Assembly: GCF_003010935.1 (NCBI RefSeq)
Contig: NZ_PGGN01000001.1
Location: forward strand, 1,178,001 to 1,242,000
DNA: 64,000 nucleotides
Origin: Phyllobacterium endophyticum
GTDB lineage: Bacteria > Pseudomonadota > Alphaproteobacteria > Rhizobiales > Rhizobiaceae
Reading direction: 5' to 3'
Shown: positions 50,797 to 59,518 of the stretch, piece by piece
How the letters are laid out: each line of letters starts with the position of its first letter
Numbering within the stretch: the first letter of the stretch is position 1
The notes under the pieces: generated by a model
The model's input: the letters and a program-made list of their open reading frames with translations, nothing else
What the model was told of the DNA's origin: nothing
Databases searched by the model: none
Program-made: the position numbers and the translations under genes

Positions 50797-51207
50797 ATGG
50801 CGACACATGAAGCGCGGACCCTTCAGGTTTCGATTCAGAGAAACTGGAACGACGTCTATGACTATGTAAGCACACCGGAAAACCTACCCGAATGGGCGTC
50901 CGGCCTATCGTCTGGCTTGCAAAAGTCAGGGGACGAGTGGGTAGGGGATGGCCCCGCCGGCAAGCTTAGGCTTCGCTTTGCCCCCCCGAACAATGTCGGC
51001 GTGCTTGATCACTGGGTAACGACTGAAACAGGCGAGGAAGTCTATATTCCGTTGCGGGTGGTCGCCAACGGCGAAAGCTCCGAGGTGATCTTCACTCTGT
51101 TCCGCCTGCCCGGAATGGATGACGAGAAATTTACGGCCGATGCAGCCTGGGTGATGCGGGATTTGCAAAGGCTCAAGGATCTGCTTGAGGCGCAACTGAT
51201 AGCATGA
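50797..51207 (+). CDS. SRPBCC (START-like) domain protein
   Basis: A 136-residue protein: RNWNDVYDYVSTPENLPEWA near the N-terminus and a beta-rich core (GKLRLRFAPPNNVGVLDHWV), ending with an amphipathic helix (MRDLQRLKDLLEAQL). This is the polyketide-cyclase/SRPBCC fold that binds hydrophobic ligands. Start ATG 50797 follows GGGAGGACC. A VOC-family gene begins 9 bases after its stop, so they are co-transcribed; a shared role on a small ligand is possible but not shown. Confidence 0.85.
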   Translation: MATHEARTLQVSIQRNWNDVYDYVSTPENLPEWASGLSSGLQKSGDEWVGDGPAGKLRLRFAPPNNVGVLDHWVTTETGEEVYIPLRVVANGESSEVIFTLFRLPGMDDEKFTADAAWVMRDLQRLKDLLEAQLIA

Positions 51208-51216
51208 GGTGAAACA

Positions 51217-51570
51217 ATGGGCACTTCCGGCAAGGACAAGCAAATCGATTATGTCGAATTCAACGTGAAGGATATTGCACGTGCACGCGGTTTTTACGGC
51301 GATGCGTTTGGCTGGACTTTCACGGATTATGGCGCTGACTATTGCGAATTCTCCGATGGTAATCTCAAAGGTGGTTTCGCAAGGTCGGCAGGGGGCAAGC
51401 CAGGTGGTCCGCTGGTGATCCTGTTTGCCGATGATCTTGGCGACACGCTGAAGCGCGTCGAAAGCGCCGGGGGTAAAATCGTCAAACCGATATTCGATTT
51501 CCCCGGGGGGCGCCGGTTCCATTTCACAGATCCGGAGGGTTATGAACTTGCGGTCTGGTCGGACAAGTGA
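51217..51570 (+). CDS. VOC family (glyoxalase/dioxygenase-like) protein
   Basis: A 117-residue vicinal-oxygen-chelate protein: QIDYVEFNVKDIARARGFYG, FTDYGADYCEFSDGNLKGG, ILFADDLGDTLKRVESAGG, HFTDPEGYELAVW. The final PEGYELAVW is the typical second metal-side strand with a Glu ligand. Catalytic role is uncertain since many members are binding or resistance proteins. AGGTGA precedes the ATG. It forms a two-gene unit with the SRPBCC gene upstream. Confidence 0.86.
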   Translation: MGTSGKDKQIDYVEFNVKDIARARGFYGDAFGWTFTDYGADYCEFSDGNLKGGFARSAGGKPGGPLVILFADDLGDTLKRVESAGGKIVKPIFDFPGGRRFHFTDPEGYELAVWSDK

Positions 51571-51594
51571 GCGGCCGCCAGCGCAGCCGCTCAC
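51567..51594. terminator. Hairpin at the VOC gene 3' end
   Basis: GTGAGCGGC and GCCGCTCAC form a 9-bp stem that includes the VOC stop codon and lies 7 bases from the end of the convergent FMN reductase gene. No U-run is seen, so assignment as a terminator is tentative. Confidence 0.4.
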
Positions 51595-51601
51595 AGCCTG
51601 A

Positions 51602-52162
51602 TCAGGCGGCTCGTGCCGCCTTGAGGGCGTTTGCCCACCACACAAGCTGATCGAGCTGGTTGGTTGCCGCTTCGTTGAGGTGAGCATAGTCATCAAGCTT
51701 TTTCTCGCCCTTGATCACGCTCAGATATTCCTGGAAGGCGATGTGAACGCCGGTCTTGACCGAAGCGGCGCTCATTTCCACGAAGATGAGACGAAGCTGT
51801 TCGACCGCGCGGGCACCGCCAACGCCACCATAACCGACGAATCCAACCGGCTTGTGGACGAATTCTCCAAGGTCGATCGCATTCTTCAGAACAGCCGTCG
51901 GTCCGTGGTTGTATTCAGCGACGGTAAAAATGTAGCCGTCAAACTCTCGTAATTTCTTTTTCCAGCGCTCTGCCGTTTCGGTTTGAGCAGTCGTCGTGCG
52001 CTCTTCGCCGAAGAAGTGCATTGGGTAGTTGAGCAGATCGAGGATCTCAACCTCGATATCGTCGCGCTTGTCCGCTAGTCCAGCAATCCATTTGGCAGGA
52101 GTTTCGGCGAAACGGCCGATGCGCGTGCTGCCAACGATGATGCCGATCTTTGCTTTAGCCAT
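51602..52162 (-). CDS. NAD(P)H-dependent FMN reductase (quinone/azo reductase-like)
   Basis: A 186-residue flavodoxin-like reductase: IGIIVGSTRIGRFAETPAKW binds FMN phosphate, FTVAEYNHGPTAVLKNAIDL and GYGGVGGARAVEQLR complete the fold. Enzymes of this class reduce quinones, azo compounds or chromate with NAD(P)H. The gene is divergent from an HxlR-type regulator (52249), with 86 bases between; this pairing is known for thiol- or quinone-sensing regulators such as YodB and QorR. Confidence 0.9.
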   Translation of the reverse strand: MAKAKIGIIVGSTRIGRFAETPAKWIAGLADKRDDIEVEILDLLNYPMHFFGEERTTTAQTETAERWKKKLREFDGYIFTVAEYNHGPTAVLKNAIDLGEFVHKPVGFVGYGGVGGARAVEQLRLIFVEMSAASVKTGVHIAFQEYLSVIKGEKKLDDYAHLNEAATNQLDQLVWWANALKAARAA

Positions 52163-52248
52163 GTCGAGAAATCCTTGTCTTGGGATGGTAACTAATTGTG
52201 ACCGGCGCTATATAAGTGACTGCCTGAAAGCCGCAAGGAGGCACTTTT

Positions 52249-52653
52249 TTGAAACCGAGCCACTTTGAAGTAACTCCCGCCTGCACGGCGGTTCATCACA
52301 TCCTGACGCGGGTGGGCGACAAGTGGACGGTGCTGGTCGTCAATTATCTTGGCAATCGTTCGATGCGTTTCAATGAGTTGAAGCGGGCCATCAACGGGAT
52401 TTCTCAGAAGATGCTGACGAGTACGCTACGGGGCCTCGAGCGTGACGGTTTCGTCACAAGGACGGTTTATCCGACCATTCCGCCACGTGTGGATTACGAA
52501 TTGACCGATCTTGGCCGTGATCTGCTGGTGCCGCTTCGGGGACTGGGCGACTGGGCAATCAAGAACGAGCAACGCGTCAGCGAGGCAAGAGCCCGTTTCG
52601 ACGCAGCTCATGATGCCGGCGTACGGCCCGGATTTGCTGACGCGGCAGAGTAA
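52249..52653 (+). CDS. HxlR family transcriptional regulator
   Basis: A 134-residue winged-helix protein: CTAVHHILTRVGDKWTVLVV, FNELKRAINGISQKMLTSTL, RDGFVTRTVYPTIPPRVDYE, LTDLGRDLLVPL. Cys12 sits at the position used as the redox-sensing cysteine in YodB/HypR/QorR relatives. The start is TTG at 52249, well placed after GCAAGGAGG. Divergence from an FMN-dependent reductase suggests that it represses that gene until quinones or disulfide stress modify Cys12; this is inference from family. Confidence 0.88.
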   Translation: MKPSHFEVTPACTAVHHILTRVGDKWTVLVVNYLGNRSMRFNELKRAINGISQKMLTSTLRGLERDGFVTRTVYPTIPPRVDYELTDLGRDLLVPLRGLGDWAIKNEQRVSEARARFDAAHDAGVRPGFADAAE

Positions 52654-52691
52654 GACATCCATCATCTGTGCCTCTGGCACGGTAGCGACAT

Positions 52692-52717
52692 AAAAAAGGC
52701 GGGTCGAAACCCGCCTT
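52692..52717 (-). terminator. Intrinsic terminator of groESL
   Basis: AAGGCGGGT and ACCCGCCTT pair around a 4-base loop. On the minus strand the hairpin is followed by a T-run (TTTTTT), 27 bases after the groEL stop. Confidence 0.88.
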
Positions 52718-52743
52718 CTTCATATGTTTCAGAGGTGAACTTC

Positions 52744-54447
<1,704 letters not shown>

Positions 54448-54744
54448 TTAGCCGAGGATACCCAGAATGTCGGATTCCTTCATGATCAGCAGGTCTTCGC
54501 CGCCGATCTTGACTTCCGTACCGGACCACTTGCCGAACAGGATAAGATCGCCTGCCTTGACGTCCAATGGTACGAGCTTGCCTGCTTCGTCACGAGCGCC
54601 GGTGCCTACGGAGACGATTTCGCCTTCCTGTGGCTTTTCCTTGGCAGTATCCGGAATGATGATGCCGCCTGCGGTCTTCGCTTCGGATTCGACGCGGCGT
54701 ACTACGACGCGGTCATGAAGCGGGCGGAACTTGGTCTTGGCCAT
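54448..54744 (-). CDS. groES: Co-chaperonin GroES (10 kDa)
   Basis: A 98-residue Gro[42 protein letters not shown] (mobile loop and roof), [20 protein letters not shown]. It caps the GroEL cavity. The start ATG 54744 gives the standard length; the frame extends upstream through the CIRCE region but that part is leader. First gene of groESL. Confidence 0.97.
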   Translation of the reverse strand: MAKTKFRPLHDRVVVRRVESEAKTAGGIIIPDTAKEKPQEGEIVSVGTGARDEAGKLVPLDVKAGDLILFGKWSGTEVKIGGEDLLIMKESDILGILG

Positions 54745-54806
54745 GGTTAGAACCCTTGATGGTTGGTGACAAAACGATGTCGCGGACGGCAGCGCCATCC
54801 GCGTTA

Positions 54807-54833
54807 TTAGCACTCGACATGGGTGAGTGCTAA
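54807..54833. promoter_or_regulatory. CIRCE element (HrcA operator)
   Basis: TTAGCACTC, nine bases, GAGTGCTAA: a perfect match to the CIRCE inverted repeat, 63 bases upstream of groES. HrcA binds it and represses groESL at normal temperature. hrcA itself is not in the window. Confidence 0.97.
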
Positions 54834-54983
54834 CTGCGCTCGGAGATAGTGGGAAGGGGAAAAAGAGTCAAGGGAAAGCCATGCGAAATATTCATGACAA
54901 CAGTTTTCAAGGCAGCTGATTTTTTGGGCCAAGCGATACAGGATTCACGTGGCAGGGACAAAAGGCAGCCTCCAATAGGACGC

Positions 54984-55295
54984 TCATTCATCGCTGTCTT
55001 CGCATACGTGGTGCGCCATGTCGACGAGCATGTCGCTGACATGCCTGTCGGCAAGCTCGTAGAATATCTGCTTGGCCTGCCGGTTGCCGCGTACCAGCCG
55101 TGCGCCGCGCAATAGCCGCAAGTGGTGGCTGACCAGCGATTGCGACAGGTCGAGGCTCGCCGCTATGTCGCCGACAGATCTTGGCTCGTCGAGGCAGAAG
55201 AACAGGATGCGCAGGCGCGTCGGATCGCCGAGCAGCCGGAATGTTTCGGCGAGGATTATCGTATCTAGCTGCGATGGGATCGCCAGTTTGTTCAA
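54984..55295 (-). CDS. ArsR/SmtB-family metal sensor (alpha-5 zinc site)
   Basis: A 103-residue repressor: LLGDPTRLRILFFCLDEPRS, DLSQSLVSHHLRLLRGARLV, QIFYELADRHVSDMLVDMAH. Residues Asp83, His85, His96 and Glu99 fall at the spacing of the alpha-5 zinc site of SmtB; the ELCVCD-type alpha-3 cysteines are missing, so zinc or cobalt is expected, not arsenic, cadmium or lead. The start is TTG at 55295, overlapping the stop of the CDF exporter gene (ATTGA), so it is translated in the same operon. It most likely represses that operon through the palindrome at 56318. Confidence 0.9.
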   Translation of the reverse strand: MNKLAIPSQLDTIILAETFRLLGDPTRLRILFFCLDEPRSVGDIAASLDLSQSLVSHHLRLLRGARLVRGNRQAKQIFYELADRHVSDMLVDMAHHVCEDSDE

Positions 55296-56296
55296 TGTTT
55301 ATGTCCCTCATGATCATGGTCATGCGCTGCATGGTCATGATCCGCATGGTCATGTTCTTCGTGCCCATGATCGCCGCCTATCTCGGCGCCCAGGCAACAA
55401 TCGTCGGTGGTCGTATCCGGCCAATCAATTGCGACTGTGGAATGCTCGATGTCGAATTTTGTCCTGAGCTCGACTTCGACATGTTTGACCAGCAGCCTTG
55501 GGTCCGCGTTCGCGGCGGGCAAGACGTGTAATGTACAAAGCGCCTTGCCGGACGTGATCATCCAGACATGCACATGGCGGACATTGGCGAGGCCAGGAAC
55601 GGTCTGTTTCAGATGCTGTTCAATCTCTTCCGGGCTGGCATTCGCCGGTGCACCCTCTAACAGGATATGCATCGAGTTGCGTAAGAGTGCCCAAGCGCTG
55701 CGCAGGATCAGCAGGCAGACAAATACCGAAAGGATGGGATCAATCGGCGTCCAGTCAGTATAATAAATGACGACCGCGGCGATGATCGTTCCAACGGAAC
55801 CGAGGAGATCGCCCAACACGTGCAAAATGGCTCCTTTGATATTCACATGTTCGCTGTCACCGCGCGTCAGTATCCAGAATACAGCAATGTTGATGGCCAA
55901 GCCTATGGTAGCCACGATAAGCATGGGTCCCGCCAGAACCTCGCCCGGGTTGCGGAACCGCTCGATGGCCTCATAGGTGATCCAGATGAGAATGGCGAAG
56001 AGCGCGATGGCATTCATCAGCCCGGCAATGACTTCAAAGCGCAAATAACCGAATGTGCGCCGTTCATCGGCGGCGCGCTTGCCGAAATGAAATGCTGCGT
56101 AGGAAAGCGCCAACGCCGCTGCATCGGTCACCATGTGCCCTGCATCGGCAATGAGCGCCAGCGATCCGGACAACAGACCGCCGATGACTTCGACGATCAT
56201 GAAAGCAAACGTAATGAAAAACGCGATCAGCACCTTGCGCTGATTATCTGCTGTGATTTTCGGTGCGTGATCGTGACCTTCGTGTGAATGCGACAT
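55292..56296 (-). CDS. Cation diffusion facilitator (zinc-type exporter)
   Basis: A 334-residue CDF protein with six membrane segments (KVLIAFFITFAFMIVEVIGG, SLALIADAGHMVTDAAALAL with the His-Asp zinc site, then LIVATIGLAINIAVFWIL, IIAAVVIYYTDWTPIDPILS). Both termini are His-rich: SHSHEGHDHAPK at the start, and HGHEEHDHADHDHAAHDH near the end. It exports Zn2+ (possibly Co2+ or Ni2+) by proton antiport. The start ATG 56296 is used; the longer frame to 56500 covers the promoter. The ArsR-type sensor gene overlaps its stop. Confidence 0.92.
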   Translation of the reverse strand: MSHSHEGHDHAPKITADNQRKVLIAFFITFAFMIVEVIGGLLSGSLALIADAGHMVTDAAALALSYAAFHFGKRAADERRTFGYLRFEVIAGLMNAIALFAILIWITYEAIERFRNPGEVLAGPMLIVATIGLAINIAVFWILTRGDSEHVNIKGAILHVLGDLLGSVGTIIAAVVIYYTDWTPIDPILSVFVCLLILRSAWALLRNSMHILLEGAPANASPEEIEQHLKQTVPGLANVRHVHVWMITSGKALCTLHVLPAANADPRLLVKHVEVELRTKFDIEHSTVAIDWPDTTTDDCCLGAEIGGDHGHEEHDHADHDHAAHDHDHEGHKH

Positions 56297-56317
56297 GGCT
56301 TGCCCTGCGTTGATAAC

Positions 56318-56337
56318 ATATAAATACATGTTCATAT
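56318..56337. promoter_or_regulatory. ArsR/SmtB-type operator upstream of the CDF exporter
   Basis: ATATAAATA-CA-TGTTCATAT is an imperfect 9-2-9 inverted repeat 22 bases before the exporter ATG. The right arm matches the TGTTCATAT half of SmtB/ZiaR-type operators exactly; the left arm differs at two positions. Confidence 0.6.
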
Positions 56338-56446
56338 GTATGCAGTCAATGATGCTGCGGCCAAACAATCGCCGACGATCATGGGTGACACATTTCATGC
56401 AATCGGGTAAGCGATGACGGGCTTTGGGTTCTCGGAAAGGATCGGC

Positions 56447-57304
56447 ATGACCGACATGATACACTTGCAGCGCCTCGATGAACTTACCAATCGCTATCAT
56501 GTGTTGCTATGCGATGTATGGGGCGTTCTGCATAACGGCGTCGACTCGTTCGCGTCTGCGTCCGGCGCCCTGGTTGCGGCCCGGCAAGCTGGTCTGACGG
56601 TCGTGCTCATTACCAATGCTCCGCGCCGCTTTGACAGCGTCGCGCAACAGATCCACTCGCTGGGCGTCCCTGAATCGTCCTATGACCGTATCGTCACGTC
56701 TGGTGACGTGACGCGTGAACTGATCCGCGCTGCGCCGCGCCGTGTCTTTCACCTTGGTCCCGAGCGTGATGAGACGCTTTACGAGGGGCTGGACGTCGAG
56801 CTCGTCGAAGAACGCGAAGCTGACGTTGTCGTCTGCACCGGGCTCTTTGATGATGAGACGGAGACACCTGAAGATTATGCGGAGATGCTGACCCGTTTTC
56901 GCTCACGCGACTTGCCTTTCATCTGCGCCAATCCCGATATTGTCGTCGAGCGCGGTCACCGGCTCATCTGGTGCGCAGGAGCGCTCGCCCGCGATTACGG
57001 TCAGCTTGGCGGACGGACTCTGATCGCTGGTAAGCCGCATCGGCCGATCTACGAGGCCGCCGTCGCTGCGGCTGAGGAGTCGCGCGGCGAAAGGGTCGAT
57101 CGGGCCCGCGTCATTGCCATCGGCGACGGCATGTTGACCGATATCAAGGGCGCGGACCTTTTCGGGATCGATGCTCTTTATATCTCAGGTGGGATTCATG
57201 CGGGTGATTATGTCATGGGAGGTGTCCACGATCTGGAAAAGCTGCAGGCATTCCTGAAAAAGCACGGCAGCAATCCCGTAGCCACGATGCCCATGTTGGC
57301 CTGA
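56447..57304 (+). CDS. TIGR01459-type HAD-superfamily hydrolase
   Basis: A 285-residue HAD phosphatase of the NagD-like type: VLLCDVWGVLHNGVDSFASA (nucleophile Asp and general acid; the second Asp is replaced by Trp-Gly as in this subgroup), VVLITNAPRRFDSVA, AGKPHRPIYEAA, VIAIGDGMLTDIKGADLFG. This subgroup is usually encoded just upstream of ribF in rhizobia, as here (12 bases apart). A role in flavin metabolism, such as dephosphorylating a riboflavin precursor, is suggested by context but not shown. ATG 56447 follows GGAAAGGATC. Confidence 0.88.
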   Translation: MTDMIHLQRLDELTNRYHVLLCDVWGVLHNGVDSFASASGALVAARQAGLTVVLITNAPRRFDSVAQQIHSLGVPESSYDRIVTSGDVTRELIRAAPRRVFHLGPERDETLYEGLDVELVEEREADVVVCTGLFDDETETPEDYAEMLTRFRSRDLPFICANPDIVVERGHRLIWCAGALARDYGQLGGRTLIAGKPHRPIYEAAVAAAEESRGERVDRARVIAIGDGMLTDIKGADLFGIDALYISGGIHAGDYVMGGVHDLEKLQAFLKKHGSNPVATMPMLA

Positions 57305-57316
57305 GGTCAGAAGTTC

Positions 57317-58297
57317 ATGTCGATCCTGCGTCTGAGCGATCCAAACCATGTGCCCGAGCATCTAAAGGGTGCCGTGGTCGCGATCGGCAATTTCGATGGA
57401 GTGCATCGCGGCCATCAGGCGGTGCTCGAGCGCGCTCTCGAAGCCGCTCGTGAAGCGGGAAAACCATCTCTCGTCCTGACTTTCGAACCACATCCGCGCA
57501 ACGTGTTCGTGCCGGACCAGCCAGTCGACAGACTGACACCGGCGGCCGAGAAGGCATTGATTCTCGAGGCACTCGGCTTCGATGCTGTGGTGGAATGCAC
57601 GTTTACCCGCGAGTTTTCACAATTGACGGCGGATAATTTTGTCGATCAGATTCTCGTTGCTGCGCTGGGTGCGAGCCGCATCGTCACCGGCTTCGATTTT
57701 CACTTCGGCAAGAATCGCCAGGGTGGTCCGGCCTTCCTGATGGACGCCGGTGAGAGGCGCGGTTTTCATGTCACCCTGGTTGATGCCTTCCGCGACGAAG
57801 GCGGCCAGGCCGTTTCGTCCAGCCGGATTCGCGAGCTCTTCGGCGACGGAAAAGTAGTAGAGGCCGCAGGCCTTCTCGGTTATCGACACCGGATCAGGGC
57901 CGAAGTCATCGCCGGCAAGCAGTTGGGCCGCACCATCGGCTTTCCAACGGCCAATATGGTTCTGCCACCCGAGACCCATTTGAAACACGGCATTTACGCC
58001 GTGCGCTTTCGCAGGGCTGACGGCACACTCTACGATGGTGTGGCAAGTTTCGGCCGCCGTCCTACAGTTGACATCGATGGCGAGCCGCTGCTCGAAACAT
58101 ATGTTTTCGATTTCGCAGCAAGTCTTTACGGCGAGGTCTGCGCCGTGTCGTTCTTCGGCTATCTTCGCGGCGAAGAAAAGTTTGAGGGCCTCGAGCCGAT
58201 GTTGCAGCAGATCAGGCGTGACGAAGAGGAAGCGCGTGCCTTGTTGAAGGGTGTCAAGCCGCTCTCGCCTCTCGACCAAAGGATCAATTTCGACTGA
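57317..58297 (+). CDS. ribF: Bifunctional riboflavin kinase / FAD synthetase
   Basis: A 326-residue protein: N-terminal FAD synthetase domain (VVAIGNFDGVHRGHQAVLER, LVLTFEPHPRNVF, SSRIRELFGDGKVVEA) and C-terminal flavokinase domain (RTIGFPTANMVLPPETHLKH, YDGVASFGRRPTVD, LLETYVFDFAASLYG, AVSFFGYLRGEEKF). It turns riboflavin into FMN and then FAD. It follows the HAD gene after 12 bases, indicating one transcript. Confidence 0.95.
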   Translation: MSILRLSDPNHVPEHLKGAVVAIGNFDGVHRGHQAVLERALEAAREAGKPSLVLTFEPHPRNVFVPDQPVDRLTPAAEKALILEALGFDAVVECTFTREFSQLTADNFVDQILVAALGASRIVTGFDFHFGKNRQGGPAFLMDAGERRGFHVTLVDAFRDEGGQAVSSSRIRELFGDGKVVEAAGLLGYRHRIRAEVIAGKQLGRTIGFPTANMVLPPETHLKHGIYAVRFRRADGTLYDGVASFGRRPTVDIDGEPLLETYVFDFAASLYGEVCAVSFFGYLRGEEKFEGLEPMLQQIRRDEEEARALLKGVKPLSPLDQRINFD

Positions 58298-58403
58298 TTT
58301 CGTAAATCGTTTACCATAGAAATCAATCCAATTTTATCTATCATTTCGTAGTCTGGTCTCAGGCTTGCCGCCTCCCACGGCAGGATCTTTCGGAGTTTTT
58401 TTC

Positions 58404-59246
58404 ATGTCCATTCGTTTTATCGCGGTGCTTTCGGCAGCGCTCGCCTTTGCAACTTCCACACCCATTCTCGCTGATGAGTATTATCCTGAAAACCAGACAG
58501 CCAGCACACCGCGCGGCGAACATTGGTGGTCGGGCGATTGGTACCTGACGCTTGGCGCAAAGGGTTTCGTTGCTCCGCGCTACGAGGGTGCGAAAGATTA
58601 TATGCTCCGCGCAGCCCCCGTCATTTCTCTTGGCCGAGCCGGACGTTCGGTGCGCTTTTCCTCGCTCAACGACAATGCCTCGTTCGGCTTCATCGATACG
58701 GGCGTTTTCCGCGCCGGTCTCACAGGCAAGTTGATCACCGGCCGCGACAGTGGTGATTCTGATGATCTAAAAGGTCTCCACGATGTCGATTGGGGCGTGG
58801 AGGTCGGCGGCTTCGCCGAATTCTATCCGACAGACAATATCCGCGGGCGTGTCGAGGTGCGGCGGGGTATCGGCGCGCATGATGGCGTGGTAGCGGATTT
58901 TGCGATTGATGCATTCAAGGACATAACACCCACAGTGCGTGTTTCTGCCGGTCCGCGTGCGACGGTGGCTTCCAAGGACTATTTCGAGGAGTTCTATGGC
59001 GTTTCCGCCAGCGAGTCCGTTGCGTCGGGTCTTGCCCGCTATTCGCCCGGCGGCGGGCTCAAATCGCTCGGCGTTGGTGGCCAGATCACTTGGCAGACAA
59101 CGGACAAGATTACCACGAGCGCCTATGCCGAATATAACAGGTTGATGGGTCCGGCGGCGGATTCAAGCCTTGTAAGGGAGCGCGGTTCGGCCAATCAGGC
59201 AACGCTGGGTGTACAGGCAACCTACCGCTTCGACTTCGCTCTATAG
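58404..59246 (+). CDS. MipA/OmpV family outer-membrane protein
   Basis: A 280-residue protein with signal peptide MSIRFIAVLSAALAFATSTP (cut near ILADEYYP). The mature part opens with a beta-rich pattern: WYLTLGAKGFVAPRYEGAKD, APVISLGRAGRSVRFSSLND, and ends in an aromatic-rich strand, LGVQATYRFDFAL, the typical C-terminal signal of outer-membrane beta-barrels. MipA members scaffold peptidoglycan enzymes in some species; OmpV-like ones are porins. The exact role is unknown. The preferred ATG 58404 follows GGAG and leads straight into the signal peptide. Confidence 0.9.
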   Translation: MSIRFIAVLSAALAFATSTPILADEYYPENQTASTPRGEHWWSGDWYLTLGAKGFVAPRYEGAKDYMLRAAPVISLGRAGRSVRFSSLNDNASFGFIDTGVFRAGLTGKLITGRDSGDSDDLKGLHDVDWGVEVGGFAEFYPTDNIRGRVEVRRGIGAHDGVVADFAIDAFKDITPTVRVSAGPRATVASKDYFEEFYGVSASESVASGLARYSPGGGLKSLGVGGQITWQTTDKITTSAYAEYNRLMGPAADSSLVRERGSANQATLGVQATYRFDFAL

Positions 59247-59518
59247 TCGACAGGTAACCGCGCACGCGAAGTTTATTGCGCCTGCCCCTTTATTCTGACA
59301 GCAGTGATTGCTAAAAGCGCGGCATGAAAAACGTTTGCTGGGTTGGCGCACAGCCCATACCTGTTCGAATACTACGAATTAGTGGCCCGGCCCTGGCGCA
59401 TTCGTGAAGCTTCGGCTTCGCGGTGCGGAAGGGTCCGGGGCGGCGCCTTTGCGCTTAGATGATTTCTCCCAATTTTGCCCGCCGCGATAACGCGCGGGCC
59501 CTATCACAAGCTGGAAAT

